NCBI GenBank assembly: GCA_963718635.1
Contig: OY970367.1
Coordinates: 1,612,001-1,676,000 of the forward strand
Direction of reading: 5' to 3'
Length of the DNA: 64,000 nucleotides
Source of the DNA: JAIOQJ01 sp963718635
Lineage (GTDB): Bacteria > Planctomycetota > Planctomycetia > Gemmatales > Gemmataceae
The notes under the pieces are model-generated. The model had not been told where the DNA came from. It saw only the letters and a list, made by a program, of their open reading frames with translations, and searched no databases. The position numbers were made by a program, and so were the translations under genes. This document shows, piece by piece, positions 52,534 through 61,447 of this stretch; positions within the stretch are counted from its first letter, which is position 1; each line of letters begins with the position of its first letter.

Positions 52534-53275
52534 ATGCTCGCCAACTGTCGCGTTGTTTTGGTGCAGCCGCACTTTGCCGGGAACATTGGAGCGACGGCGC
52601 GTGCGATGCGGAACTTCGGGCTTCGCGATCTGACTTTGGTGGCGCCAATCGCCGATCCCACCGCGCCGGAAGCCCGGCGCATGTCCACCCATGGTGAGTC
52701 AATTCTCGATGCGGCATCCATCGTCGAATCGCTCGATCAGGCGTTGGTTGATTGCCGGGTGGTTCTGGCCACCTCGGCCAAGGTCGAAGGCCTTTATCGC
52801 GAACATGGCTATGGCCGGCCGGATGAAATGCTGCCACGCTTGGTGCAGGCGCTGCCTGTTGGGCCTTGCGCTTGTCTTTGGACCGGAGCCAAGCGGGCTG
52901 AGCAATGCCGAGATTGCTCGCTGTCATGGCGTCATTCGCATTTTGACCGATCCCGAATATGGGGCGCTGAACTTGGCCCAGGCGGTCGCGATCAATCTGT
53001 GCGAGCTCCGCCGGCAATGGCTGCTGGCGCAGGAAACCGCTAATCACTTGAGTCAGCCCATTGCGCCGTACGAAGAGCAAGAGCGCATGTTCGAACGGCT
53101 GCGCAAAGCGCTGGAAGCCGTCCACTTTCTTTTTGGCGAGAAGGCCGAACCGTTGATGCATGCCGTGCGGCAGCTGATCGCTCGTGCTCAGCCTTCGCCC
53201 AATGAAGTGCGTATTTTGTACGGCCTAGCCCGACAGTTGTTATGGGTGGCCAAGCATAACCCTAAGCCCGACTGA
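52534..53275 (+). CDS. TrmJ-like SpoU-family RNA methyltransferase, frame-broken at 52868
   Basis: About 247 residues over two frames. It starts MLANCRVVLVQPHFAGNIGA, TARAMRNFGL (the SpoU N-terminal signature), followed by GYGRPDEMLPRL. After a break it continues ALVFGPEPSGLSNAEIARC and ALNLAQAVAINLCELRRQW, both conserved in the trefoil-knot SAM site. Adding one GC at GCGC 52868-52871 gives GPCALVFGPEPSGLSN. TrmJ 2'-O-methylates tRNA position 32; assignment to TrmJ versus other SpoU enzymes is by similarity of the first part and is not certain. Confidence 0.85.
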
Positions 53276-53356
53276 GGCCGGGGTTGCGTTTAGTAAGATC
53301 GGAAAGTTTTTGCTGGCAAGCAGGCGAGCATAAAAACATTGTGCCGGCCGTAGTTC

Positions 53357-54811
53357 ATGGATACAATTCCATTCTCACCTGATGGAGCGCCAATCGTGAA
53401 TCAACTCGAATGTATCAGTCGTCGTCAAGCGTTACAAGCGGCCGCGTGCGGCTTCGGCTACCTGGCCTTTGCGGGGCTTAGCGCTAACGCGGCCACGGGT
53501 GAGCTACTACGCCCTCCGCCGGCGCCGGCGAAAGCCAAGCGCGTCATCTTCCTGTTTATGCAGGGAGGCGTGAGCCATGTCGATTCGTTCGACTATAAGC
53601 CTCGATTGAATTCCGACGATGGCAAGAAGTTTGATTTCGACGATGCCCGCGTTCTTGCCAAAACGGGTAAGCGGGGCAGCAATCAGCGCGTCATGAAGCC
53701 GCTTTGGCAGTTCGCTCAGCATGGGCAGTCGGGGCGCTGGTCATCGAATCTTTTTCCGGAGATCAACCGGCACGTCGATGATCTTTGCTTCCTACATGGA
53801 ATGCATACGGAAGGCGTCGCCCATGGCCCGGCCACGCTCTTTTTGCACACCGGCTCCACCAATTTCATTCGCCCTTCGATGGGCTCCTGGATCAACTACG
53901 GCCTCGGCAGCGAGAACGACAACCTGCCCGGCTTCGTTTCGATTTCGCCCTCGTCCGGCAATGGCGGCCCGCGCAACTACGGCAATGCGTTTCTTCCTTC
54001 CGTCTATCAAGGCACCGCGATTGGGCGTGCCGGCGCGCCGGCCAGCGAAGCGACAATTCGCAATCTCATCAATCCGGAGATGACGCGCGAAAGCCAACGC
54101 CGACAGCTCGATTTGCTGCAGGCGTTCAATGGCGAACAGCGCAAGCGCTTGCCGGGCGATAGCGAAATGGACGCGGTGATCAATTCGTATGAGCTCGGGT
54201 GGCGGATGCAGCAGAACGCCCCTGACATTCTCGACCTTTCCCGCGAGACAGCCGCAACGCAGCAGCTTTACGGCATCGGCGCCAAGGCGACCGATAACTT
54301 CGGCCGACAATGCCTGATGGCCCGGCGACTTTGTGAAGCTGGCGTGCGCTATGTGCAAGTGACCTACGGCGACAACGGCGCCAACCCGGCTTGGGATCAA
54401 CATTCCAACTTGCCTAAACATGGCGAACACGCCCGAGCGGTTGACAAACCGATCGCCGGCCTGCTTGCCGATTTGAAACGGCGCGGCCTGCTCGAAGACA
54501 CCATCGTCTGGTGGGGCGGTGAGTTCGGCCGCACGCCCTATGCCGAGAGCAACGGCACAGGCCGGGATCACAATCCCGGCGGTTTCACCGTATGGCTGGC
54601 TGGCGGCGGCTTCAAACCGGGCTTCGCCTTCGGCGCCACCGACGAGTTCGGCTCGCAAGCCGTGCAAGACAAAACCCACATGCACGACCTGCACGCCACG
54701 ATCTTGCACCAGCTTGGCCTCGACCATGAGAAGCTCACCTATCGCTACTCTGGCCGCAACTTCCGCTTGACCGACGTCCACGGCCGGGTGGTGAAGGAAG
54801 TGCTGGCGTAG
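53357..54811 (+). CDS. DUF1501 family protein
   Basis: 484 residues, a second, different DUF1501 member. The leader SRRQALQAAACGFGYLAFAG is Tat-like. Typical marks are RVIFLFMQGGVSHVDSFDYK, LCFLHGMHTEGVAHGPAT, QCLMARRLCEAGVRYVQV, DQHSNLPKHGEHARAVD and WWGGEFGRTPYAESNGTGRD followed by HNPGG, of the alkaline-phosphatase-like superfamily. GTG 53396 has GGAG upstream and would shorten the start by 13 residues. In planctomycetes such genes follow a DUF1549/1553 cytochrome gene, which is absent here. Confidence 0.92.
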   Translation: MDTIPFSPDGAPIVNQLECISRRQALQAAACGFGYLAFAGLSANAATGELLRPPPAPAKAKRVIFLFMQGGVSHVDSFDYKPRLNSDDGKKFDFDDARVLAKTGKRGSNQRVMKPLWQFAQHGQSGRWSSNLFPEINRHVDDLCFLHGMHTEGVAHGPATLFLHTGSTNFIRPSMGSWINYGLGSENDNLPGFVSISPSSGNGGPRNYGNAFLPSVYQGTAIGRAGAPASEATIRNLINPEMTRESQRRQLDLLQAFNGEQRKRLPGDSEMDAVINSYELGWRMQQNAPDILDLSRETAATQQLYGIGAKATDNFGRQCLMARRLCEAGVRYVQVTYGDNGANPAWDQHSNLPKHGEHARAVDKPIAGLLADLKRRGLLEDTIVWWGGEFGRTPYAESNGTGRDHNPGGFTVWLAGGGFKPGFAFGATDEFGSQAVQDKTHMHDLHATILHQLGLDHEKLTYRYSGRNFRLTDVHGRVVKEVLA

Positions 54812-54847
54812 GAAGGCGCCTTGACGCTTTGATCAAAGCTGAACCTC

Positions 54848-54938
54848 GTTAGCCGCGACGCGAAGGCTTTGCGCAGCGGAGCGCTTTCGGCGTCAAGCAA
54901 ACGCTCCGCTGCGCAAAGCCTTCGCGTCGCGGCTAACT
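54848..54938. repeat. Long perfect inverted repeat
   Basis: Arms GTTAGCCGCGACGCGAAGGC and the complementary GCCTTCGCGTCGCGGCTAAC continue inward as TTTGCGCAGCGGAGCG around TTTCGGCGTCAAGCAAA. The remaining space to 55111 has no supported gene; a plus-strand frame here runs into the antisense of the cytochrome gene. Confidence 0.85.
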
Positions 54939-55111
54939 GGGCATTTATTTAACATGGCGCGCTTAGTTGCCCCATCGAGTCGTGGCATTCCAAGCTTTGT
55001 CTCGTATCCGCACATCATGCGCGATTGGCTCCATCATTCCTGGGGCGGTCTAGCAGAATCCCTCCCTTTCGCCTCCGGCTCGAATGCGTCTTTTAAAGCC
55101 GTTCAACGCGC

Positions 55112-56862
55112 TTATTTCGCGCCCGGCTCTTTCGTCGGCTTTGTTGCTGGCGGTTCAATCACTTCCATCATCGACTTTGAGAAGGCGGTCGAGCTGTAGC
55201 CGTACTGTTTTTGGAAGCGCTCATGCAGCCGCATCTGCACGGATGCCTGCTTTTCAGAGTCGCGCAGCGTCAAGCCAATGATGTTGCTAAGCTTATTTTG
55301 GGCGGTTTGTTGAGCTTCCGTTGTCTTGCTCGATTCATTCAAAACAACCCAGGCCCACGCCAGTTGTAAAGCGGCATCGTAATCCAGATAAGCGGGATGT
55401 TCTTCTTTACCGCTCTTGGCCAGTTGACTCGCCAGACTTGAAGTCAATTGGCTCACTACCTCTTTTTCATAAATGATAGGCCCCAGTGCGGGAAGGATGT
55501 CGTCTTCCAACTTCACAAGTTTTGTCGCTGCCGTTTGCAGGGCATCCAAGTCGCCGAAGGGCTTCGCGTCAAAAGCTTGCCGTAAGCTCTGGAGCAGCTT
55601 GGCATGTTCGAGACGAAGGCCAGGTAATTGGGGATCCGTCGCGTTGGCGGCTGCATGATCGAGAACGATGTCAAGCAGTTCCGTGGGCGCCTTCAGGAAC
55701 GGCCTGCCCGGCACGCCGCCACGGCGTTGCTGACGCTCGCTCGGATTCTTTAGGTCGTGATGACACGAAGCGCAATCGAAGTGGGCAAAGTCGAGCAGGC
55801 CGCCGTTTTTCGCTTTGTCCGCCGCATCGGCTGCGAGCAAGTTTAGGGCGGATCGAAAGCCCACAAGAGATCCGTAAGCCAGCGCGCGAGCGTCGGAGTT
55901 TTCATTTTTGCGATAGTGGAACCGAGTTTCCAGACTGGCCGCATTCTTACTAAGTTCGTCAGCGAAGTACTTGTTGCTCTGCCCTGGGACGGCATGCCTT
56001 GGTTGTTCGCGTGCGTACGTAGCCAGTTCCAAGGGAGGCAACGGCGGGTGGCCGGCTGCATACATTTCGTGCGTCACGAATTTGTGTTCCGCCGCGCTGC
56101 CGACATGGCACGAGGCACAGCGCTCGGCACGGATAGCCGGGTCGCGTAAGTCGAGCTGGCCCTTCTCGAGTTTAGCAGCAGGCAAGCGCTCGCGCCAGTC
56201 GGTTTCGGCATGGTCCAACCCCCAACTTCGGTCAACGATTCCATGACAGGCTTCGCAGCTTACGCCGAAAGCGCGTGTCGAAACGGGGTTTTTCCAAATC
56301 ATCCAATAGTGCGTGTGTGACGTCATCAGCCGTGCAACCGGCCGGCTTCCACGATGTATCGACAGCATGGCAGGTCAGGCACTCGGCAGCGCGAGTTACT
56401 TGATAAACTTCGCCATTCGGTAGCTTTTTCCGCGATGGCGATTGCTGTAAGACTTTCTCCATCTGCCAAGCCAAGTTCGGCTTGCCGCCCGGCATGGCCG
56501 TTTCCTGCGGGATGATGGCACTGAAGGCCTTGCGATGGAGATCCTGCGTCCACCAGATATTCGCTTCATCGAGGCGAACCATCTTGCGGGCTTCAGCTTT
56601 ATAGTCTGGGTTTTTCAATTTCACTTCGTCGGTCTGATGGCAATCGATGCAGCGCTCGACATCTACTGAGACCTTTGGCGGCTTGCGTCCCTTGCCGGCA
56701 ACGATGGTGACGTCTTGTCCGTATGTCGGTGCGACAAGAAGGAATACTAACGGACAACACGCGATGATTGCCCTGTAAGCTGAAGAGGCGAGCGCCGCGC
56801 AGCGTCTTACCCTCCCCCTGGCTTTGCAGGGGGAGGGTGGAGGACGAATACCTTGCCTTCAT
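55112..56862 (-). CDS. Multihaem c-type cytochrome, frame-broken twice
   Basis: About 584 residues assembled from ATG 56862, which overlaps the upstream cytochrome stop. Five haem-binding CxxCH motifs are visible: CIDCH, CLTCH, CEACH, CASCH and CASCH before HDLK. Breaks at GCGC 56797-56800 and 56271-56274 are each repaired by one GC. The repaired start reads through a CCCTCCCCCTGC repeat and then a hydrophobic export segment (AIIACCPLVFLLVAP). A long helical C-terminal half (about 300 residues) is shared in style with the companion gene. It probably carries electrons outside the cytoplasmic membrane together with the neighbour. Confidence 0.82.
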
Positions 56863-58226
56863 CGTTGTTGGCTCCGCTCTTCGCTCGACTCCGCGAGCCG
56901 TTCAAACTGCTTGAGCAAATCACCCATCCCTATCTTAGGGGGACTGTTTAGCCCCATCGGATAGGCGAGGCCCTTTCGTATCTGCAACAGAGGTGTATGC
57001 TCACCGCCATTCGGCGAAGCGTAGTTAAGCGCTGCCAAGCCAAGGTAATGTTGAACTAAACTATCCCAATCCAGGTTGTTTAAATGCTTTCGGTCTGCAG
57101 ACAGTGCATGGCTTGCAAGCGACTGTGCGATTTTGCGTGCTTCAAACGGTGCAGTCTGTTCACGCTTCAGCCAATTATCGAGCAATCCGAGCACAACAGT
57201 GCATTGCTTTGAAATGTCCGCAGGAGGCAATTGCTTGGCTCGTTCCATCATCTCCTTCAGTTTATCGATCTCTTTGAGCGTTGTTGGTTCGGCGCCGGGC
57301 ATCGCCGGCAATAGGGGCGTGGTCCAGGTTCCCCAGCGCATTAAACCCGCGTTACGTTGCGTTCCTTCAATTGGCTTAGATTGATTCCGTTCCGTTGATA
57401 GCGGAGCATGGCAAGCGGAGCAATTGTACTCTGCCAGTTCGGGCCAGGGCGAGCGACTCTTCACGGCCGAGTCAGCGCGCGAACGCAGCAATTCGACTGA
57501 TGTCCGCGCACTAATGATTTGTCCCAACACCCAGGAACGAACCTCAAAATCTGGCGCCTTCTCCTGCCAATGCACTGCATTCTTGGGGTGATGATGATAG
57601 CTGTTGTATTCGAACATCAGGCGAGGATGGCCTGCCGCGATCAGGTCGTGATTGACTTCGCGCGTCGCATCTCCAACATGGCACGAGGCGCAAAGCCGTA
57701 TGCGAAAGAGGAGATCTTTCGTCGGGTAGAGGCCGTGCGATGCCTTCTCATTGAGTGAAAGACTTGCAAAGGACGATTGAAAGTGGGTTGTCAGATAATG
57801 CTCGGCCGGGCCGTGACAACTCTCGCACCCCAATCGGCTCGATGCCGCTTTCGTCCCATGCCCCGTTGTTTCCGCGTGGCACTTCAAACAAAGGATGTTC
57901 TGGTGAGCAGGCATGTCGCCCCCAAGACGGCTGACAATTTGCCTCGAAAGCTCATTGAACAACACTGCAAAAGCACGAACGTGAGGATCGCCCGCACTCC
58001 ACGTGCTGTACTCGCCGCCGCGCTGGTTAACAGGGCCGCCGTGACAGCTCGCCGACGCACATGTAGCCGCGCCTACGTATTCTGCTTTTGGCAATTGATA
58101 TTCGGCGATCGCGACCGACGCGGAAGTCGATGCGGTCTTCGGTGAAACAGATTGGCCAAACGAAACAGCCGCAGCGCCGGCCGCGCTGAGGATCAACCAG
58201 GGGATGATGCGCGCCAAAGCCGACAA
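56859..58226 (-). CDS. Multihaem c-type cytochrome (cytochrome c554-like region)
   Basis: 455 residues with a signal peptide (about 1-24). Haem motifs are CASASCH (a CX4CH variant), CLKCH, CESCH, CASCH and CSACH, i.e. five sites. Further His residues in HDLIAAGHPRL and SYHHHP are candidate distal ligands. The arrangement resembles cytochrome c554/c'-type multihaem proteins, common in planctomycetes. The C-terminal 180 residues are haem-free and helical. Its stop overlaps the start of the second cytochrome, so the two are coupled and probably form a complex. Confidence 0.87.
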   Translation of the reverse strand: MSALARIIPWLILSAAGAAAVSFGQSVSPKTASTSASVAIAEYQLPKAEYVGAATCASASCHGGPVNQRGGEYSTWSAGDPHVRAFAVLFNELSRQIVSRLGGDMPAHQNILCLKCHAETTGHGTKAASSRLGCESCHGPAEHYLTTHFQSSFASLSLNEKASHGLYPTKDLLFRIRLCASCHVGDATREVNHDLIAAGHPRLMFEYNSYHHHPKNAVHWQEKAPDFEVRSWVLGQIISARTSVELLRSRADSAVKSRSPWPELAEYNCSACHAPLSTERNQSKPIEGTQRNAGLMRWGTWTTPLLPAMPGAEPTTLKEIDKLKEMMERAKQLPPADISKQCTVVLGLLDNWLKREQTAPFEARKIAQSLASHALSADRKHLNNLDWDSLVQHYLGLAALNYASPNGGEHTPLLQIRKGLAYPMGLNSPPKIGMGDLLKQFERLAESSEERSQQR

Positions 58227-58419
58227 GCGAAAACTCCCATCGGCCTTCTAAGGCCGATTGTCGGGATGTAACGAGAAATGAAAAACGAGCTTCTATCAGT
58301 TTTTCGAGTTGGCCCTGCTTTGTCAAGGAAAAGGCGTCAGTCGATGAATCATCACAACCAGCGATTGAATCGCCGCGGGAGCTGATAGCGGTTGTAATGA
58401 TTGCAAGGGGCTGGTCCGG

Positions 58420-58515
58420 TCAGAGCCGCGACCGTTAGGGAGTGGTGGCCCCGCTGCCTAACGGTTGCGGCTCTGACTTGTACGTTCGCGCACCAAGTAT
58501 ACTAGCTTAGGGAAC
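58420..58515. repeat. AGAGCCGCGACCGT palindrome and CTTAGG box
   Basis: Arms TCAGAGCCGCGACCGTTAGG and CCTAACGGTTGCGGCTCTGA lie at 58420-58476. GTATACTAGCTTAGGGAAC at 58498-58515 is the boundary box. No array core is present here. The rest of 58227-58546 shows no gene. Confidence 0.75.
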
Positions 58516-58546
58516 TCGGATAAGGATTTGTTCAATCGGACAAATA

Positions 58547-59818
58547 TCATTCGCCTGATGACCGTGTTACAGGATCAAGCCCCTGCAAGATCGCGCCGAG
58601 CACACCGGCATCGCTTGGGTAAACGCTAGGCAACAGAACCCGTAGCGGAATCGGAACTTCGTCCATCCGGTAAGCGGTGCCCGAGCGGTGTACGCCATAA
58701 ACAGCCGTGGTGAAGCGAACGGCGGCAGGAACCGCAGTCTGGATCGCCGGCGATTCCAAGGCAATTACGGGAATCTTTTCCAACGCCTTCAAAGCGGTCT
58801 CGGGGAATTCCGCGATCGTTTCGCTGCCGATAAGCAGGCAGGCATCGACCTCTCGGCGGGCAAGCATATCGGGCGCGGAAAACTCTCCCGGATTATAACG
58901 GGGATATCCCAGCGCCAAGTTGACGGCAAAGGGATACCCGGTCTGCCAAGTCAACACGCTGTCTGCGCCGGCAACATCGCCGAGCCGGCGCATCCGGCGG
59001 GCGTAAAAACGTGAGAAGGCATTCAGATCCGTAACCAGTTGCAAGAGCGCCTCAACCTGGCGATGCCCTAGCGCTCCATGGGTCAGATCAGCGCCAAAGA
59101 AGACAATGCCGCTACGACAGGTTTTCACTCGCTCGGCCAGCGAGCGAAGCCCTTCCAAAGATGTGCCGCAGGGCGAGGAAGGTTCGATGCCGCGTATCAA
59201 AGCACGGAGCGTCCAAAGCGCTTCCCAATCTTTGCCCGGTTCGATACGCAGAAAGAAATCGGCGACGCGGGCCGTTTCGTTTTCTTCGGAGGCGACGACG
59301 ACCAAGTAGCGCTCGGGGTTTGTTTTTTTTGAACTCGCGGTATACCGCTCGATATGTCGTGGATGCGTCGTTAGCGGATCTGATGCCCAATAGATAACCA
59401 GGTCGGCACGGTTCTTCACCTCGCCGAGCGAACAGGTCGATTCTCCGACTTGTTGCAGCGCAAGTAAGGAAGGCGCGTGCCCGGTGGCCGCCGTGGTGTC
59501 GATCGTGGCGCCCAGGCGGTCCGCAAGGGCCACAGCGGCTCGTTGGCCTTCGGTCGTGCTTCGCGACAGGCCATAGATCAGAGGCGAACGGGCCGCGCGA
59601 AGGATCGCGATAGACCGTTCAATTCCCTCATCAAAAGTGCCTGGGCGACCTTTAATGTGCACTGCCTCAGAGGTGGCCCGATTTTGCGCGAGAAACCAGG
59701 GCTCGGCCAAATGGCAGGCCCCTTCTGCTTTAACGATATGGCCATTTTGGACGTTAATCGTCAGGTCGTCGCATACGCAGCCGCAGACGGTGCAAGCGAC
59801 GTCGGTATAGGTCTCCAT
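58547..59818 (-). CDS. fhcB: Formylmethanofuran dehydrogenase subunit B-like protein
   Basis: 423 residues. The N-terminus has the FwdB/FmdB-type cluster text VACTVCGCVCDDLTI (C9, C12, C14, C16) with LAEPWFLAQNR, followed by molybdopterin-type fold motifs (RSPLIYGLSRSTTEGQRAAV, NRADLVIYWASDP, ERYLVVVASEENETARVADF). In planctomycetes and methylotrophs the FhcABCD complex is a hydrolase in tetrahydromethanopterin-linked C1 oxidation, and its B subunit keeps the fold without Mo chemistry. Subunits A, C and D are not in the window, so it stands alone here. Confidence 0.9.
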   Translation of the reverse strand: METYTDVACTVCGCVCDDLTINVQNGHIVKAEGACHLAEPWFLAQNRATSEAVHIKGRPGTFDEGIERSIAILRAARSPLIYGLSRSTTEGQRAAVALADRLGATIDTTAATGHAPSLLALQQVGESTCSLGEVKNRADLVIYWASDPLTTHPRHIERYTASSKKTNPERYLVVVASEENETARVADFFLRIEPGKDWEALWTLRALIRGIEPSSPCGTSLEGLRSLAERVKTCRSGIVFFGADLTHGALGHRQVEALLQLVTDLNAFSRFYARRMRRLGDVAGADSVLTWQTGYPFAVNLALGYPRYNPGEFSAPDMLARREVDACLLIGSETIAEFPETALKALEKIPVIALESPAIQTAVPAAVRFTTAVYGVHRSGTAYRMDEVPIPLRVLLPSVYPSDAGVLGAILQGLDPVTRSSGE

Positions 59819-59882
59819 AAGGACTCAGTTTATGACAGTTTTTGTTCTGCGACGGCCTGACCATGAGGCAATCAACACACTA

Positions 59883-60160
59883 ACCGGACGCGTCAGCGAG
59901 GCAAGCCCCGAAGCGTTAGTTTTGAAGTTGCGCGGTACCAAGCGGCTTCGAGGGTATTGAGAGCCCGAAGCGCAAGCAAGGGAAGGCGTTAGGAAAAAAT
60001 AGGCCTTTCCTTGCTTGCGCTTTGGGCTCTCATTGACTCAATAAATTCGTCGTGATTTCGCTAGCGCACAACTTCAAAAAGCGTTAGCGAGTTTCTGCTC
60101 ACTGCTTTTTTTACTATAACGTTGACGCTTCGGGGCTTGCCTCGCTGACGCGTCGGATTA
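59883..60160. repeat. Nested palindromes upstream of the VWA gene
   Basis: The outer arms CGTCAGCGAGGCAAGCCCCG (59891 on) and CGGGGCTTGCCTCGCTGACG (to about 60151) are complementary. Inside them AAGCGTTAG...AACTTC repeats occur, and an inner palindrome GAGAGCCCGAAGCGCAAGCA (59959) pairs with the end at about 60031. No coding frame is supported between 59819 and 60303. Confidence 0.8.
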
Positions 60161-60303
60161 GTGTAAGGCGCTCGCTACGAATTTGCACACGGCTCGCTAA
60201 CCCTAGCAGCATGAAATCTATTTCGAAACGCACCATCGCCCGTGCAAACTTATCGCTCGACGAAAAGCGGCTCCAGCGCTACAACCAACGACAGGGGTGT
60301 GGC

Positions 60304-61341
60304 GTGTCGTTCTCTTTTTCTATGGGGTTTTGGCTGTTCCTGGTGTTGCCGTTGCTCGTTGCGCTCTTTGGGTATGGCGATAGGCGACGGCGCGAGGCAA
60401 GAGAGCGCTTCGGACTACCGAAGGCAATTGAGGCGCTATCGACTCTCAATAGTCGCCGCCGGCGCTGGTCGCGGCTCTTGCTTCTCTTCTCTTCCGCTTT
60501 GTTAGTGATTGCGGTCTCCGGGCCGCGCTGGGGTCGCGGAGAGTCGGGCGTTGTCGTCGGCAGGGATTTGATGATCGTGCTCGATTTGAGCAAGAGCATG
60601 TTGGCCGACGATATGCGATCCCCGGATGGCCGCGAGAAAGAGCGTTGGCAGGCGGCACAAGCAGGCATTCGCGATCTGGTCGCTTCTCTCAAACAGCGCG
60701 GGGGCCATCGGCTTGGGCTGGTGCTGTTCGCCTCCCGACCTTGGATCGTTTGCCCGCTGACGACCGATTACGATCACTTTCTGATGCGCTTAGATGAATT
60801 CGACCCCGCCGCCCCGCCGCCGGAGATCATTGCCGTTGAAGAGGAGCCGGCGCCATCGGGTACGCGAATCGGCGCGGCCCTTGCCGAAGCGGTGAAGCGG
60901 CACGATGCTCGATTTGTAGGGTATCAAGATATTCTGCTGCTCAGCGATGGCGACGACCCCGCCGCCGATCGCGATGTCGAAATTAAGCAAGGCATCAACG
61001 CTGCGCGTGACGCCCATATTCCCGTCAATACGGTTGGAATCGGCGACCCGAACAATGCAACCACTATAGATTTCAAACGTCCAAATAATGACATCGAATT
61101 GCTCGGCCCTACCCGCCTAATGGAAGAGCCGCTCAAAGAAATAGCGCAAAAGACAGGCGGGCTTTATCTCCCCGCTCAACGGGATAGGCCCGATTTGAAA
61201 GAATTTTTCAGCAAACAGATCGAACCCCGACCGACCCGCGAAATAGCGGATGAATGGCTGCCTCAGCCCAAGTCGCAAACACTCTGGTTCATACTGGCTG
61301 CGAGCTTGCTTCTGCTCGTTTCGTGGTGGCTGGATCGGTGA
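60304..61341 (+). CDS. VWA-domain membrane protein, BatA-like
   Basis: 345 residues from GTG 60304 (AGGGG about seven bases upstream); ATG 60211 would add 31 non-hydrophobic residues. Two N-terminal helices (FWLFLVLPLLVALFGY, LLLLFSSALLVIAVSG) frame a short loop. A von Willebrand A domain with MIDAS text DLSKS (in LMIVLDLSKSML), T in CPLTTDYDHF and D in LLLSDGDD follows, and a C-terminal helix (LWFILAASLLLLVSWW) anchors it. This is the BatA/BatB layout of Bacteroides aerotolerance proteins. No MoxR or Bat partner genes lie beside it. Confidence 0.87.
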   Translation: MSFSFSMGFWLFLVLPLLVALFGYGDRRRREARERFGLPKAIEALSTLNSRRRRWSRLLLLFSSALLVIAVSGPRWGRGESGVVVGRDLMIVLDLSKSMLADDMRSPDGREKERWQAAQAGIRDLVASLKQRGGHRLGLVLFASRPWIVCPLTTDYDHFLMRLDEFDPAAPPPEIIAVEEEPAPSGTRIGAALAEAVKRHDARFVGYQDILLLSDGDDPAADRDVEIKQGINAARDAHIPVNTVGIGDPNNATTIDFKRPNNDIELLGPTRLMEEPLKEIAQKTGGLYLPAQRDRPDLKEFFSKQIEPRPTREIADEWLPQPKSQTLWFILAASLLLLVSWWLDR

Positions 61342-61447
61342 GACGACATGGCCGAAATTAATTCGGCTCACGCTATCGAACGGTGGGACGTCACTTGATT
61401 TCAGGCTTAAAGCCTGCGCGAATCGCTTGAAGCGCGCATGGGAGTGA

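Noticed and set aside
54954..55199. Plus-strand frame of 81 codons after the DUF1501 gene
   Set aside because: Most of it is antisense to the 3' end of the cytochrome gene and the rest is low-complexity; no ribosome site or motif.
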